A program made the translations under genes and the position numbers. From CAZLPZ01 sp964607245 (GTDB lineage: Bacteria; Pseudomonadota; Alphaproteobacteria; Micavibrionales; Micavibrionaceae), in assembly GCA_964607245.1 (NCBI GenBank), contig CAZSIB010000005.1, forward strand, positions 1-64,000: a DNA stretch of 64,000 nucleotides, given 5' to 3'. Below are positions 18,101-27,229 of this stretch, in pieces. Positions within the stretch are counted from its first letter, which is position 1. Each line of letters begins with the position of its first letter. A model generated the notes under the pieces. That model saw only the letters and a program-made list of their open reading frames with translations, made no database searches and was not told the origin of the DNA.

Positions 18101-18626
18101 AGGCGCAAAGATCGCAGCGTCGCCATTGGCGCTTTTGGCGGACCCGATTAAATTTAACTATGGACTGATTGTCCATAAATTACTTCAGGTGGTCCCGGAT
18201 CTTCCCAATGAAACGCGGGGACCAACGATCCAGGCCTATCTTGCGACCCAAACAGAATTTCCCGTCGAGACACGGCAAAAAATTGCCCACGACGTCTTGG
18301 CCATTTTGAATCATCCTGATTTTGCCCCTATTTTTGGGTCTGGGTCGCGTGCAGAAGTTTCTGTTGCGGGGCTTTTAAAGGACGGACGCCTAATGGCCGG
18401 ACGGATCGACCGCCTGTGTATCACCGATGACACGGTATGGATTGTTGATTATAAAACGGGCCCCACTCCAAACACGATCCCAACCCCTTACCTGCGCCAA
18501 ATGGCGGCCTATCATGATGTGTTAACGCGTATTTACCCGCATCATCAGGTGCGCACCGTTCTCATTTGGACCGAAAGCGAAAAACTTACCGAAGTGACAG
18601 ATATGATCCACGCCGCAGGGGCTTGA
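15111..18626 (+). CDS. addA: Double-strand break repair helicase-nuclease AddA
   Basis: A 1171-aa UvrD-type helicase with a C-terminal nuclease. Walker A is SASAGTGKTRVLIDR (about 35-49). Other helicase motifs are LVDEAQDTNPEQW, VGDQKQSIYSFQGA, LMTVHGAKGLEAPIV and LLYVALTRAQDRLI. The RecB-like nuclease has the D...D-x-K pattern in AGRIDRLCI and VDYKTGP near the C-terminus. With AddB it unwinds and degrades DNA ends before RecA loading. It overlaps addB by 4 bp. An 'AMATPEL'-like Chi-recognition region cannot be judged by eye. Confidence 0.96.
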   Translation: MKSRSQILTPSLENTSDDAARLRQRDAANPAHSVWVSASAGTGKTRVLIDRVLRLLLPRTDDTPGTRPDRILCLTYTRAAATEMTERLRARVSKWVVLNEKELSQDLFDLFGETPRSVQMKSARTLFTRLVDGPDSVRIMTIHAFCQSVLARFPLEAGISPGFNLIEGAEVGELLNAARRRVIDDSQKDTGLLSALRAVLSEINEGTLSQLLTHAFTEKRQIISSLSALRGEARRYEIFGILGLPLDFNVSALKDRIAKFFVDHNDDLRRLTNALTQDLATTAEKQLGFVLQTSIELSMPNLDQIGPAFWDKNQQPRKSGRHQGVRKKQPDIADLYESLQEQIMELSRLRARLALAQINLDFLCVIERFIAAYDDLKRARAVLDYDDIIFYTLRLLHAEKETPGASDILSWVMYKLDGGIDHVLVDEAQDTNPEQWRIIRALTASFFSDQGAGAKPNRSIFIVGDQKQSIYSFQGANPESFEQSLDHLRKFKEDHLFKRIPLNTSFRSGRAVLEVVDEVFDDDVLRQNLREQGQITHVLHRVGQGGKVELWPVIKEEKIPVPDDALPSTPAWPIGLTIIPPDDIYDRLAKRIAKRIRGWLDDKEILESHGRPIEPKDILILVRKRVPMLPCLVAALRAERIPVGGLDRFNLIDELIVCDLLALARFVLMPGDDLNLACVLKSPLMGMTDDDLIRLAPLRQGTLWQAVQQDPKSSLAARYLQDVQEKSVNVTPSSFFHFILNTPCPGDPDGSGCRALKTRVGDENADIIDDLLAMIQDLQKRGMGLLAILHHITHENPEIKRSGNSDYNMVRLMTVHGAKGLEAPIVILPDTFQSTRSAKNTPKIFWPDDTGMKLPIWSPRQTDHPEGLADVAARAEESARAEYNRLLYVALTRAQDRLIIAGAQKSETHTDPESWYMTVQKGFDRLSLMPGFDCNKTGDGDFLSFTVPQTSGPDRNQQLEKLGETEDVSLPPARSFSDQPLDLEPAPARPYRAEAVTGAKIAASPLALLADPIKFNYGLIVHKLLQVVPDLPNETRGPTIQAYLATQTEFPVETRQKIAHDVLAILNHPDFAPIFGSGSRAEVSVAGLLKDGRLMAGRIDRLCITDDTVWIVDYKTGPTPNTIPTPYLRQMAAYHDVLTRIYPHHQVRTVLIWTESEKLTEVTDMIHAAGA

Positions 18627-18687
18627 AACTTTCGGGAATCAACCCCATATTTGTCAAAGATATCACTCACTTGGAAAGGATAAAACG

Positions 18688-19008
18688 ATGGGCGCGCCAC
18701 ATGTCACAGATGCGAATTTTGAGTCTGAAGTTCTTCAATCGAACGTGCCCGTTGTGGTCGATTTTTGGGCCGAATGGTGCGGCCCATGCAAAGCGTTCGC
18801 CCCGGTTCTGGATGACATGGCAAGCGAAATGGCGGGCAAGGTCAAAATCATGAAAATGAACGTCGATGAAAGCCCTTATACCCCCGGAAAATTCAATATC
18901 CGCGGGATTCCGACCTTGATCGCCTTTAAAGGCGGAAAAGTTGTCGCGACAAAAGTCGGCGGTATGACCAAATCGCAATTCACCGATTGGCTCAACTCGG
19001 TCGCCTAA
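18688..19008 (+). CDS. trxA: Thioredoxin
   Basis: A 106-aa protein with the active site WAEWCGPCKAFAP (Cys33/Cys36 region) and the cis-Pro segment RGIPTLIAFKGGK. It is a cytosolic dithiol reductant. It lies 61 bp after addA, with its own AAAGGA ribosome-binding site, at the position it also occupies in rhizobia. It may be part of the same transcript. Confidence 0.97.
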   Translation: MGAPHVTDANFESEVLQSNVPVVVDFWAEWCGPCKAFAPVLDDMASEMAGKVKIMKMNVDESPYTPGKFNIRGIPTLIAFKGGKVVATKVGGMTKSQFTDWLNSVA

Positions 19009-19011
19009 TTT

Positions 19012-19860
19012 TTAATGAAATGTCAGCGCCATTTGTTGCGCATGGGATGGGGCATGGGTTCGTGTTGTAAAACGACGAACAGCGCTGTGACTGACCGTTC
19101 CTGTGTCCTCAAGCGACACCCGGCCATTATGACGCACCATATCGGATTGTTCGGCAAAGGATAAATGCGCCCATGTCCGGTCGCTGACCACATGCGGCGC
19201 GACGGCGTCCATGGCGCGTGTCTCCAGAAGACGATTGAGGTTTGATGTTTGCTGGTTCACGCGGACGAGGAGATGTTCCGCTGTCTTTAATTGCGGCGGG
19301 GTGATGCTCTGCTTTGGCGCCACACCACGCGCATGGTCAGCTTCATCTGCAAAAGAATTGTGGGATGGACGCTGTGCGCCCATAACGCGCGCCTGTTTCA
19401 TTTGGGCTGCACGGTGATAGCCACCTGTTGCTGCTTGATGTGCCGGTGGGGTGGCCCCCGCCGCACGCATCGTTCCTTGGGCCCAACGTGCAAAAGATCC
19501 AACAGCGTAAATTCCGGCGGCGGCAGGTCCCAGTGTTGCCGCAATCATACCATGCGCGGCGACATCTGCGACCGCGCCCAACCCAACGCGTGCAACGGGT
19601 GATAATCCGCGCCCTACATGAGGTGCCGCCGCCTTATGGGTCGCGGGCTGCGGATGCTGTTCTTGTTTTTTGGATGCGGCAACAATGGCACCGAGGCCCG
19701 TGCGAGCATCTTGAGCCGCCTTTAGATCACGATCGAAAACAGGGGCCTGACCATCGAGTTTCAAGGCGGCCGTGCCCCGCGCGGCGGCGAACACGGAGTT
19801 CAAATAGTGCTGCTGACGCTGAAGCGCGTGCGCATTCGGGGCAGAAAAATCCGTACTCAT
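19012..19860 (-). CDS. Hypothetical protein with one hydrophobic Gly/Ala segment
   Basis: A 282-aa, Ala/His/Gln-rich protein with no recognised family and no signal peptide. Residues about 105-140 form a single Gly/Ala-rich hydrophobic stretch (MIAATLGPAAAGIYAVGSFA) that could sit in a membrane or toxin-like pore, but this is speculative. The rest is low-complexity and histidine-rich. It converges with trxA, with 3 bp between the stops. The long open frame and the ATG position make it a probable real gene. The function is unknown. Confidence 0.55.
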   Translation of the reverse strand: MSTDFSAPNAHALQRQQHYLNSVFAAARGTAALKLDGQAPVFDRDLKAAQDARTGLGAIVAASKKQEQHPQPATHKAAAPHVGRGLSPVARVGLGAVADVAAHGMIAATLGPAAAGIYAVGSFARWAQGTMRAAGATPPAHQAATGGYHRAAQMKQARVMGAQRPSHNSFADEADHARGVAPKQSITPPQLKTAEHLLVRVNQQTSNLNRLLETRAMDAVAPHVVSDRTWAHLSFAEQSDMVRHNGRVSLEDTGTVSHSAVRRFTTRTHAPSHAQQMALTFH

Positions 19861-19916
19861 GCGTAAAAACTTCCCATAGTCCTAGTTTAGCAGAGTTTTT
19901 ATTGCGATCGCCACAT

Positions 19917-20480
19917 TTAAATCGACTGAGCTGTCTGCCCTAGATAGACGGCGCTCTGGCCATAGGTCTTTTGTCCTATTATTGTGATATGGGGTGGAAA
20001 AATAGGATTCCATTCTTTTTCTGTTTCCATGACCCAAAACGCGCCTGCGGGGTGAATCCATCCCGCTTGGTCAAGCGCCGCGCATGAAATAGGTATAAGT
20101 TCCTTATTATAGGGCGGATCGAGAAATATAAGGTGCGCGGGCGGAATATGCCCTGGACGCACGACCGGGTGCGTTGCATCTGCTTCAAGGAAATGCGACC
20201 CTGCCTCGACCCCCAGCATGTGCGCATTCCGGCGCGCAAGATCCAATGAGGCACGGGCATTGTCCATAAAGATGGCCCCTGCCGCGCCGCGGGATATCGC
20301 CTCGATCCCCAAAGCGCCGGTCCCACAAAACGCATCAAGTACAACCTGATCACGTAAGGCTCCGCGCGATTCAAGCATATTAAATATGGCGAGGCGCGTT
20401 TTATCGGCAGTGGGCCGGATTGCCCCTCCTTGGGGGGATTCGATCACGCGCCCGCGTAAAAAACCACCTGTCACTCGCAT
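19917..20480 (-). CDS. rsmD: 16S rRNA (guanine-966-N2)-methyltransferase RsmD
   Basis: A 187-aa methyltransferase. It starts MRVTGGFLRGRVIESPQG and continues RPTADKTRLAIFNML, VLDAFCGTGALGIEA (SAM-binding loop) and IFLDPPYNK (the N2-methylation DPPY motif). It methylates G966 of 16S rRNA during small-subunit assembly. ATG 20480 is preferred to the upstream TTG at 20492. Its first bases lie close to the divergent hybrid kinase gene, with which it shares a short promoter region. Confidence 0.93.
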   Translation of the reverse strand: MRVTGGFLRGRVIESPQGGAIRPTADKTRLAIFNMLESRGALRDQVVLDAFCGTGALGIEAISRGAAGAIFMDNARASLDLARRNAHMLGVEAGSHFLEADATHPVVRPGHIPPAHLIFLDPPYNKELIPISCAALDQAGWIHPAGAFWVMETEKEWNPIFPPHITIIGQKTYGQSAVYLGQTAQSI

Positions 20481-20563
20481 CGTGTCTATCAATCCTTGTC
20501 TATTCTGATGGGCACTCTATCCAAAATCTGCCGCGAATGGTAGGATTTCTTGTCCTTAGGCTC

Positions 20564-22960
20564 ATGTCTTCGTCGCGCCTTGAAAGTCTATTCACTGTGA
20601 CCACGCCTCTCTTCAGCATGTTCATTTTCGGCGGTGCCCTGTTTATGTGCGGGATCATCGTGGCGCTGGCCATGATTGCCTCACGCCCGATGATCGGGTT
20701 GTTCGCGGCCTATTTGGTCATGATCGCGGGGATTCATGTTTTCCCCTTGGGGAGTATGGGGGCCGCCAGCATCACCATTTTATCTCATTTATTTTTGATC
20801 CTCGGGATTTGTGGCCTCGCCCGATTAACCCATCCGAAATTTTCATGGGCGATTGTTCATGGGGCCTTGATGGCGGTTCATGTGGCCTGTCTTGGGACCC
20901 TGCCTCTAGGTCTTTATAGCGATATGCCAATTTTGGGCGTCTTTATGGTTCTACCCGCGATGCTGATGGGGCTTTATTTGGGGTTTACGCTTATTCAGGA
21001 AGACGATCAAAACGGGTTTTATATCGTGGGCCTGAGCGTTTTTCATGGGACGTCGATCGCTCTCTACCAATTCGGCATGATATCTGGGGTGATCATGTCC
21101 TTCTCAACACTTTTAAGCGGACCGATCCTTCTCGCAACGCTTCACAACGCGAATATTTTTGTTGAAGCCATCGACCTTGCCAAACGGCGCAAGCGGTCGC
21201 AAAACGATGAAGAACAACTTGCCCGTCTGCGCCAGGCTAAGGAAACATTCGATTATAATAACTTACTCAAAGTCATTGATCATGAACGTCGGCAATTGGC
21301 TGATGCGCGGGCGCGGGAACAACTCCGCACCGATGAAATGCGCAAAGCAAAAGAGCAGGCAGACGAGGCGAGCCGCGCAAAATCTGCCTTTCTGGCCGTC
21401 ATCAGCCATGAAATTCGAACCCCCATGACGGGGATCATGGGGATGGTCAAATTACTCCTCGATAGTACCTTGAACCGCGCGCAACATGAATTTGTGATGA
21501 CGATTAAAGAATCTGGCAATGCGATGATGGGATTGCTGAATGATATTCTTGATTTTGAAAAGATCGAAAGCGGGAAGATGCAGATTGAGGCTTTGGACTT
21601 TGATCTCTCGCGTCTCGTCAACAGCGTGGCCACGCTTATGAATGGCCATGCCGTGACAAAAGAGATTGAACTCAAAGTCGATCTCGCGCCGTCTGTACCG
21701 CAATATGTTGTGGGTGACATTACGCGCCTACGCCAAGTTTTATTGAACCTCGTGGGGAACGCCATCAAATTTACCCGAAAAGGGTCCGTCACATTAAAAG
21801 TCACGGCAACCCAAGAAGATAAATCGAGTCCAAAGCCCACTTATCAAGTTTATTTTGCGATTGTTGACACGGGCATTGGCATTTCTCTTGAGGCGCAGAA
21901 AAATATTTTTAACCCCTTTATTCAGGCCGATCAAACCATTGCAAGAAAATTTGGCGGCAGCGGCCTGGGCCTTGCCATCAGCCAAAAATTAATCGAAGCC
22001 ATGGGCGGACAAATCAATATCAAAAGCCGCGAAGGTGAGGGGACAACATTTTTCTTTACGCTCGATATGCCCGAAGGCGATCCAGCGATTGCCGACGAAT
22101 CGCTCAATAAAATGGGATTGCGCCGTGTCGAACCGGGCCGCGAGGCAGCGCGTACTGTCATCCCGAAACTGCGCGTTTTGGTGATCGAAGATAATACGAT
22201 CACACAAAAAGTAACGCGTACCTTACTCGAACAAGGGGGGCATGATGTCCTCATGTGTTTCTCGGCGGAAGAGGCGATGCCCTATCTACAGATGGGCGAA
22301 CGGTTTGATCTCATTTTATGCGACATTCAAATGCAGGAAATGTCAGGCCTGGATCTGGCGCGAAATGTCCGCCGTTTAGAAGCGATGTCCGGACGTCGTA
22401 CGCCCATTTATGCCCTCACTGGAAATGTCGATAAGGAAGATATCGAAAGATGCTTTCAATCCGGCATGGATGGGCATGTCGCGAAGCCGATTGATCCGGA
22501 TTTGCTCGAGGGGCTTTTAGAAAAAATTGCAGGCAAGCGCGATATCAAGGCAACAAGCACGAAAACGACGGAAGCGAACGCAGCGCAGTTGTCGGATGTT
22601 ACCACAGCATCCTCATCTTTCGCGCCCGCACCTGAACTAGAGCTCATGGGCACTTTACGCGAATCTTTAGGGGATGAACAACTGAAAGCTTTACTTCAAG
22701 GCCTCTACGAAAAGACAGATGAAATCATTCGGGCGATTACAGACCAATCTCCTGTTGATCTGGGATTTACGCGCGCCCGCGCCCATGAACTTAAAGGCAT
22801 GGTTGCGAATTTTGGAATGGCAACACTCGCAGACCTTGCAAAAAAAATAGAACAACAGGCGAAAGATGGTATTTTTCCGGGCCTCTCCGATTTGATCAAT
22901 CAATTACCCGATGCCTACGCGCGGGCACGTAATCAGATTGATACCTGGCTGGAATCATAA
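20564..22960 (+). CDS. Membrane hybrid histidine kinase with receiver and HPt domains
   Basis: A 798-aa signalling protein. Residues about 8-190 hold six or seven hydrophobic helices with short loops, a membrane sensor. A coiled coil follows (about 210-275), then HisKA with H282 in VISHEIRTPMTG, and HATPase (NLVGNAIKFT, DTGIGIS, GGSGLGLAIS). The receiver (VLVIEDNTITQKVTR) has acceptor D587 in LILCDIQM. The C-terminal HPt domain has H741 in ARAHELKGM. All phosphorelay residues His-Asp-His are present, so it can pass phosphate to a separate response regulator that is not in the window. The start at 20564 (MSSSRLESLF) has a TTAGG site. The longer frame would overlap rsmD. Confidence 0.9.
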   Translation: MSSSRLESLFTVTTPLFSMFIFGGALFMCGIIVALAMIASRPMIGLFAAYLVMIAGIHVFPLGSMGAASITILSHLFLILGICGLARLTHPKFSWAIVHGALMAVHVACLGTLPLGLYSDMPILGVFMVLPAMLMGLYLGFTLIQEDDQNGFYIVGLSVFHGTSIALYQFGMISGVIMSFSTLLSGPILLATLHNANIFVEAIDLAKRRKRSQNDEEQLARLRQAKETFDYNNLLKVIDHERRQLADARAREQLRTDEMRKAKEQADEASRAKSAFLAVISHEIRTPMTGIMGMVKLLLDSTLNRAQHEFVMTIKESGNAMMGLLNDILDFEKIESGKMQIEALDFDLSRLVNSVATLMNGHAVTKEIELKVDLAPSVPQYVVGDITRLRQVLLNLVGNAIKFTRKGSVTLKVTATQEDKSSPKPTYQVYFAIVDTGIGISLEAQKNIFNPFIQADQTIARKFGGSGLGLAISQKLIEAMGGQINIKSREGEGTTFFFTLDMPEGDPAIADESLNKMGLRRVEPGREAARTVIPKLRVLVIEDNTITQKVTRTLLEQGGHDVLMCFSAEEAMPYLQMGERFDLILCDIQMQEMSGLDLARNVRRLEAMSGRRTPIYALTGNVDKEDIERCFQSGMDGHVAKPIDPDLLEGLLEKIAGKRDIKATSTKTTEANAAQLSDVTTASSSFAPAPELELMGTLRESLGDEQLKALLQGLYEKTDEIIRAITDQSPVDLGFTRARAHELKGMVANFGMATLADLAKKIEQQAKDGIFPGLSDLINQLPDAYARARNQIDTWLES

Positions 22961-22964
22961 GTCA

Positions 22965-24818
22965 TTATTCTTCCCATTTTCCGTTGATCACATAGGTGCC
23001 GGGCGCATCTCCAAGGGATGGGTACCGCGTATGTCCTGGTGTTTTCGTGGCGGGTTGTTTGGGTCCTGACCGTGATGTAATCCACCGGGCCCAAGCAGGC
23101 CACCATGAACCTGCATGATGCGTTGCTTTTGACATCCAGTCCGCACTCTCCGTATCCAATCCCCGCGCGCTCCAGTATCCGTATTTTGTGGATCCTGCGG
23201 GATTAAAGACACCGGCGACATGGCCCGATCCCGCCAAGGTAAAGGTGACATGCGGATTTGTTTCGGCAATCAACCGCGCGCCATCAAACGTAGCCTCCCA
23301 AGGCGCAATATGATCTTCACGCGTGGATAAAAACCAAATCGGTGTCTTAATCCGGGATAAATCAATCCGTACCGCATCAATTGTCAAGACATTCTTTCGG
23401 ATCAGGTCATTACGCAAGTACATGTGGCGCAGATAGTAACTGTGGAACGCCGCCGGCAGATTGGTTGAATCTTCGTTCCAATACAAAATATCAAAGGGGA
23501 AGGGTTCACGCCCCAGCATATAATTATTCACAACAAACGACCAAATCATGTCATTTGCACGCAAGATACTAAAAGTCCGTTGAAGCGCCGCAGCTTCAAG
23601 ATACCCGCGCGTTTTCATTTGCGCCTCAAGATCATCGAGTTGCCGTTCGTCAATGAAGACTTTCATATCCCCGGCGCGCGCAAAATCAAGAAGTGTCGTG
23701 AGAAGTGTGGCAGACCCCACACGGTGGGCTTGTTTTTTGGCAGCAAGCCACGCAAGCGCAATGGTGGTGAGCGTCCCGCCGATACAATACCCCATCAGGT
23801 TTGTTATTTTTGTGCCCGTGATTTTTTCAATGACGCCCAAGGCCGCGAGGATTCCGTCCCGCAAGTAATCGTCAAACAAGACATTTCGGTAGGATTCATC
23901 TGGGTTGACCCATGAGATCATAAAAACCGACATCCCTTGATCCAGCGCAAATTGCACCAAAGATTTTTCAGGTGTGAGGTCCATAATATAATATTTATTG
24001 ATCCAGGGCGGCACGATCAGTAACGGCACCGCATGAACCTGCCGCGTTTTGGGGGTATACTGGATCAGTTCCATCATCCGGTTTCGAAACACCACGTGGC
24101 CCTTGCTGGTGGCCAAATTTTCCCCGAGTTTAAAATTTGCGTATTTTGTTGTGCTAATCTTCAGTTCGCCTTGGCCACGCTTCAAATCATCAATCAGATT
24201 TTGAAGGCCTTTTAAAATATTCTCGCCGCCCGTGGCCAGCGTTTCGCGTAATACTTCGGGATTCGTGAGTGCGAAATTCGTCGGTGCCATCGCATCCAGA
24301 AATTGCCGCGTATAAAATTCCAATTTCTGACGATCTTGCTGCGAAAGATCGGTTGCGTCATCCAGTGATGACTGGACGGAATCGCGCGTGATCAAATGGC
24401 ATTGGCGCATATAGTCAAAAAGCGCGTTTTTGTGCCAGGCCGGATCGCGGAAACGACGATCGTCAGAGCCACGCGCAGAATCTTGGGGCATCGATTCGCC
24501 TAAGAATTTTTGCGCACTCGTCTGCCATAGCTCGGCCATATCCTGGGCGTATTTCAGTTGCCGTTCCAAAAGTCGCGTGGGATGGCGCAAATAATGGAGC
24601 CATAATTCCGCTTGGGCCCGGTGAAGCGACAAGGGATCAAGCGGCGTATCGTGCATGGGTGTCATTTTGGCCCGCCCCACCTGATGCATGACATCAAATA
24701 ATAAGGGGCGGGCCTGATCCATCAGGTCCATCATCCGCCGGGAAAAATGCACAGGATCAAAGTTGCGGGCGGTCTCTTTTGACCCGGGAAGAGGGGAAAA
24801 AGCGGTCGGTTTTGTCAT
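22965..24818 (-). CDS. phaC: Class I poly(R)-hydroxyalkanoate synthase
   Basis: A 617-aa enzyme that polymerises (R)-3-hydroxyacyl-CoA into storage polyester granules. The alpha/beta-hydrolase core has the lipase-like box GYCIGGT with catalytic Cys345, Asp in STREDHIAPWEA (about 501) and His in GSGHVAGVFNP (about 529). The N-terminal 200 residues are the helical region of class I synthases. No phaA, phaB or phasin gene is adjacent, so the pathway is split. It is divergent from the lipoprotein at 24907 and converges with the hybrid kinase (4 bp between stops). Confidence 0.95.
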   Translation of the reverse strand: MTKPTAFSPLPGSKETARNFDPVHFSRRMMDLMDQARPLLFDVMHQVGRAKMTPMHDTPLDPLSLHRAQAELWLHYLRHPTRLLERQLKYAQDMAELWQTSAQKFLGESMPQDSARGSDDRRFRDPAWHKNALFDYMRQCHLITRDSVQSSLDDATDLSQQDRQKLEFYTRQFLDAMAPTNFALTNPEVLRETLATGGENILKGLQNLIDDLKRGQGELKISTTKYANFKLGENLATSKGHVVFRNRMMELIQYTPKTRQVHAVPLLIVPPWINKYYIMDLTPEKSLVQFALDQGMSVFMISWVNPDESYRNVLFDDYLRDGILAALGVIEKITGTKITNLMGYCIGGTLTTIALAWLAAKKQAHRVGSATLLTTLLDFARAGDMKVFIDERQLDDLEAQMKTRGYLEAAALQRTFSILRANDMIWSFVVNNYMLGREPFPFDILYWNEDSTNLPAAFHSYYLRHMYLRNDLIRKNVLTIDAVRIDLSRIKTPIWFLSTREDHIAPWEATFDGARLIAETNPHVTFTLAGSGHVAGVFNPAGSTKYGYWSARGLDTESADWMSKATHHAGSWWPAWARWITSRSGPKQPATKTPGHTRYPSLGDAPGTYVINGKWEE

Positions 24819-24906
24819 TTTTATATCAATTCAGGGCTTGCCATTCCGGCGTCTTCGTAGCACCATTCAAAACACGTGCCATTCCTCCTTACAGGAACCA
24901 TGCCCC

Positions 24907-25578
24907 ATGAGACAAGTTTTATTCCCTAAAAGATGGTTGGCTTTTTGCCTAGTATCATTATGTCTTTCTGGCTGTGCCGGGCATAAAAATGCTGGCGTGA
25001 CGGTCGAACCTAAATCCAGCTTGCCCACGGGCAGCGTTGTCCTTTTGGATCCAACAACAGATGACGGGATGTTACCGGCAATTGCCGAAAACATGAGCAA
25101 AGGCGCTGTGACAATTTATGCTTTGGATGGGGCCGGAGCGCCGGTCACGATTGGCGGGAGAGTTCCTAACATGACCGCCCCTGTGGGCGAAGCGCCCATG
25201 AATACGACGGGGGCACCTATTCAACTACAGCCGCCGAAAAATATGGGCGGGGCCCAAGATCCCCGCGTGACGGTCTATAGCGCTGATGGGCGGATGATGG
25301 CGGCCACCCCTTCAGAACCCGCGCGGTTAACGCCACCGCCACTTCTGCCGCCCACAACGGCCAAGCCGGTTGCGCTTCAATCCCCTTTTAACGCGCAAGG
25401 GGATGTGATTGCCCCCCCGCCACCGCCTGCGACATCCAAGTCTAAAACCCAGACTGTCATGGGCAGCGGGTCCCGCGCCGTCACGGTCGATGATTTACTC
25501 TCGGTGGATGCCTTGCCGCCTGATGCACCCGCACAAACGGTCAAGAAAAAACGTCCGCCCAAGGGAATGACGTATTGA
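24907..25578 (+). CDS. Hypothetical lipoprotein, proline-rich
   Basis: A 223-aa protein with a lipoprotein signal: MRQVLFPKRWLAFCLVSLCL followed by the lipobox LSGC, so it is anchored by Cys21 or nearby. The mature part is Pro/Ala/Thr-rich with short repeats and ends in a basic patch (VKKKRPPKGMTY). I do not recognise the family. The start has an AGGA site 10 bp upstream. It lies 14 bp before rsmA and is probably co-transcribed with it. Confidence 0.7.
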   Translation: MRQVLFPKRWLAFCLVSLCLSGCAGHKNAGVTVEPKSSLPTGSVVLLDPTTDDGMLPAIAENMSKGAVTIYALDGAGAPVTIGGRVPNMTAPVGEAPMNTTGAPIQLQPPKNMGGAQDPRVTVYSADGRMMAATPSEPARLTPPPLLPPTTAKPVALQSPFNAQGDVIAPPPPPATSKSKTQTVMGSGSRAVTVDDLLSVDALPPDAPAQTVKKKRPPKGMTY

Positions 25579-25592
25579 CGGGATAACAACCC

Positions 25593-26441
25593 ATGCCCCT
25601 TGACGTCGCCTGGCGGCAGAACTTGCCGTCGCTCAAAAGCGTAATTGACGCCCATGATTTACGCGCGCGTAAATCACTGGGGCAAAATTTCATCATGGAC
25701 CCCGCGATTACAGACCGCATTGCGATGGCGGCCGGGGATTTATCGGGCAAGCGTATCATTGAAATTGGGCCGGGGCCGGGGGGGCTAACCCGCAGTTTAC
25801 TTTCAACGAATGCCGATTCTGTTTTGGCAATCGAATTCGATCCCCGCGCGGTTGCTGCGCTGTCGGGTCTTCAAGACGCTGCGCGGGGGCGATTAACAAT
25901 CCGCCAGGATGACGCGTTACACATTGATTGGGACGCGTTGCTTAGCTCCGATCCCCACCATGTGATCATCGCCAACCTGCCTTATAACATTTCAACGGTT
26001 TTACTGGGTCAGTGGCTTGAATATTTGGCGCGTGCTCCGGGATCCCTCGATCAAATGATTTTGATGTTCCAACGTGAAGTTGCCGATCGGTTAACGGCAA
26101 AAACGCATAGTGCGGATTACGGCCGCTTGAGTGTTTTAACCCAGTGGCTTTGCGAAAGTGAAACGATTTTGACGTTACCCCCTGGGGCCTTTGTTCCCGC
26201 ACCAAAAGTTTATTCTTGTGTGGTGCGCTTGACCCCCCGCCCCAAGATTGTTCCTGTTTCCTGGACAACGATGGATACGATTCTTCATGACGCGTTCCTG
26301 CATCGCCGTAAAATGCTGCGGACAAATTTGAAATCTTATCTTCCATTCCTTGCGCAAGAAGGCATTCCCGAGACAACGCGCGCACAGGACGTCTCGGTCG
26401 AACAATATCTTTCTCTCGCGCAAAGGGTGGAGGAGGCGTAA
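25593..26441 (+). CDS. rsmA: 16S rRNA dimethyladenosine transferase RsmA (KsgA)
   Basis: A 282-aa enzyme that dimethylates A1518 and A1519 of 16S rRNA late in 30S assembly. Motifs are RARKSLGQNFIMD, IEIGPGPGGLTRSLL (SAM site) and the catalytic IIANLPYNIST. In many proteobacteria it follows pdxA; here it follows a lipoprotein gene and precedes an SDR gene by 2 bp. Confidence 0.96.
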   Translation: MPLDVAWRQNLPSLKSVIDAHDLRARKSLGQNFIMDPAITDRIAMAAGDLSGKRIIEIGPGPGGLTRSLLSTNADSVLAIEFDPRAVAALSGLQDAARGRLTIRQDDALHIDWDALLSSDPHHVIIANLPYNISTVLLGQWLEYLARAPGSLDQMILMFQREVADRLTAKTHSADYGRLSVLTQWLCESETILTLPPGAFVPAPKVYSCVVRLTPRPKIVPVSWTTMDTILHDAFLHRRKMLRTNLKSYLPFLAQEGIPETTRAQDVSVEQYLSLAQRVEEA

Positions 26442-26443
26442 CC

Positions 26444-27229
26444 ATGCCGCGTTCTGTCCTAAAACGAATTGTCATCACGGGGGCCTCAAGCGGGCTTGGC
26501 GCTGCGCTCGCGCTCCATTATGCGGGGCCCGGTATTGATCTGTTGTTGGCAGGCCGCAATGGTGAACGACTGGAGAGGATCGCAGATCAGGCGCGCGCCA
26601 AAGGCGCACAGGTGGATTATATTTGTTTGGATATCCGCGACCAGGATGCCCTGTCCGCATGGCTCATGGACCGCGACCGTGCGAAACCGATTGATTTGGT
26701 GATTGCAAACGCTGGAATCTCGGGCGGGCCCCGCGACGGGTTGGAACAGGCCACACAAATCGATGAGATTTATGCCGTGAATGTAACGGGAGTCATGAAC
26801 ACGATTTTACCCCTGCTGCCCCGAATGGTTGCACGACATCATGGGCAGATCGCGATCATGTCCTCACTTGCGGGGTTTGCCCCGTGGCCTGGAGCGCCGG
26901 CCTATGCGGCCAGTAAAGCCGCCGTTCGCATTCATGGCTTGGCCTTAAGAACAGCCCTCCGTCAGACGGGCGTGTCAGTATCAGTCATTTGTCCTGGGTT
27001 TATCGACACACCGATGACGGCCGTGAACCCTTATCCGATGCCGTGGATGATGGGTGCCAACCACGCGGCGAAAATCATCGCAAAAGGTCTTTTCAATCGG
27101 CGGGCACTCATTACTTTCCCAAAGTGTGCAGCGTTCACAGCGCGATTTATTGGGATGTTGCCGATTTTTCTTCAGGAACGGGTCCTCTCGCTGGCTCCAT
27201 CAAAGCCGGCGCGGGACGTAAAATTTTAA
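26444..27229 (+). CDS. Short-chain dehydrogenase/reductase
   Basis: A 261-aa SDR with the NAD(P) glycine motif VITGASSGLGAALA, NAG (VIANAGISGG), the catalytic Ser in IMSSLAGFA and the YAASKAAV tetrad (Y-x-x-x-K). It is cytosolic and reduces or oxidises a small hydroxyl or carbonyl compound; the substrate cannot be read. Its last 83 bp overlap, tail to tail, with the glycosyltransferase gene on the other strand. Confidence 0.88.
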   Translation: MPRSVLKRIVITGASSGLGAALALHYAGPGIDLLLAGRNGERLERIADQARAKGAQVDYICLDIRDQDALSAWLMDRDRAKPIDLVIANAGISGGPRDGLEQATQIDEIYAVNVTGVMNTILPLLPRMVARHHGQIAIMSSLAGFAPWPGAPAYAASKAAVRIHGLALRTALRQTGVSVSVICPGFIDTPMTAVNPYPMPWMMGANHAAKIIAKGLFNRRALITFPKCAAFTARFIGMLPIFLQERVLSLAPSKPARDVKF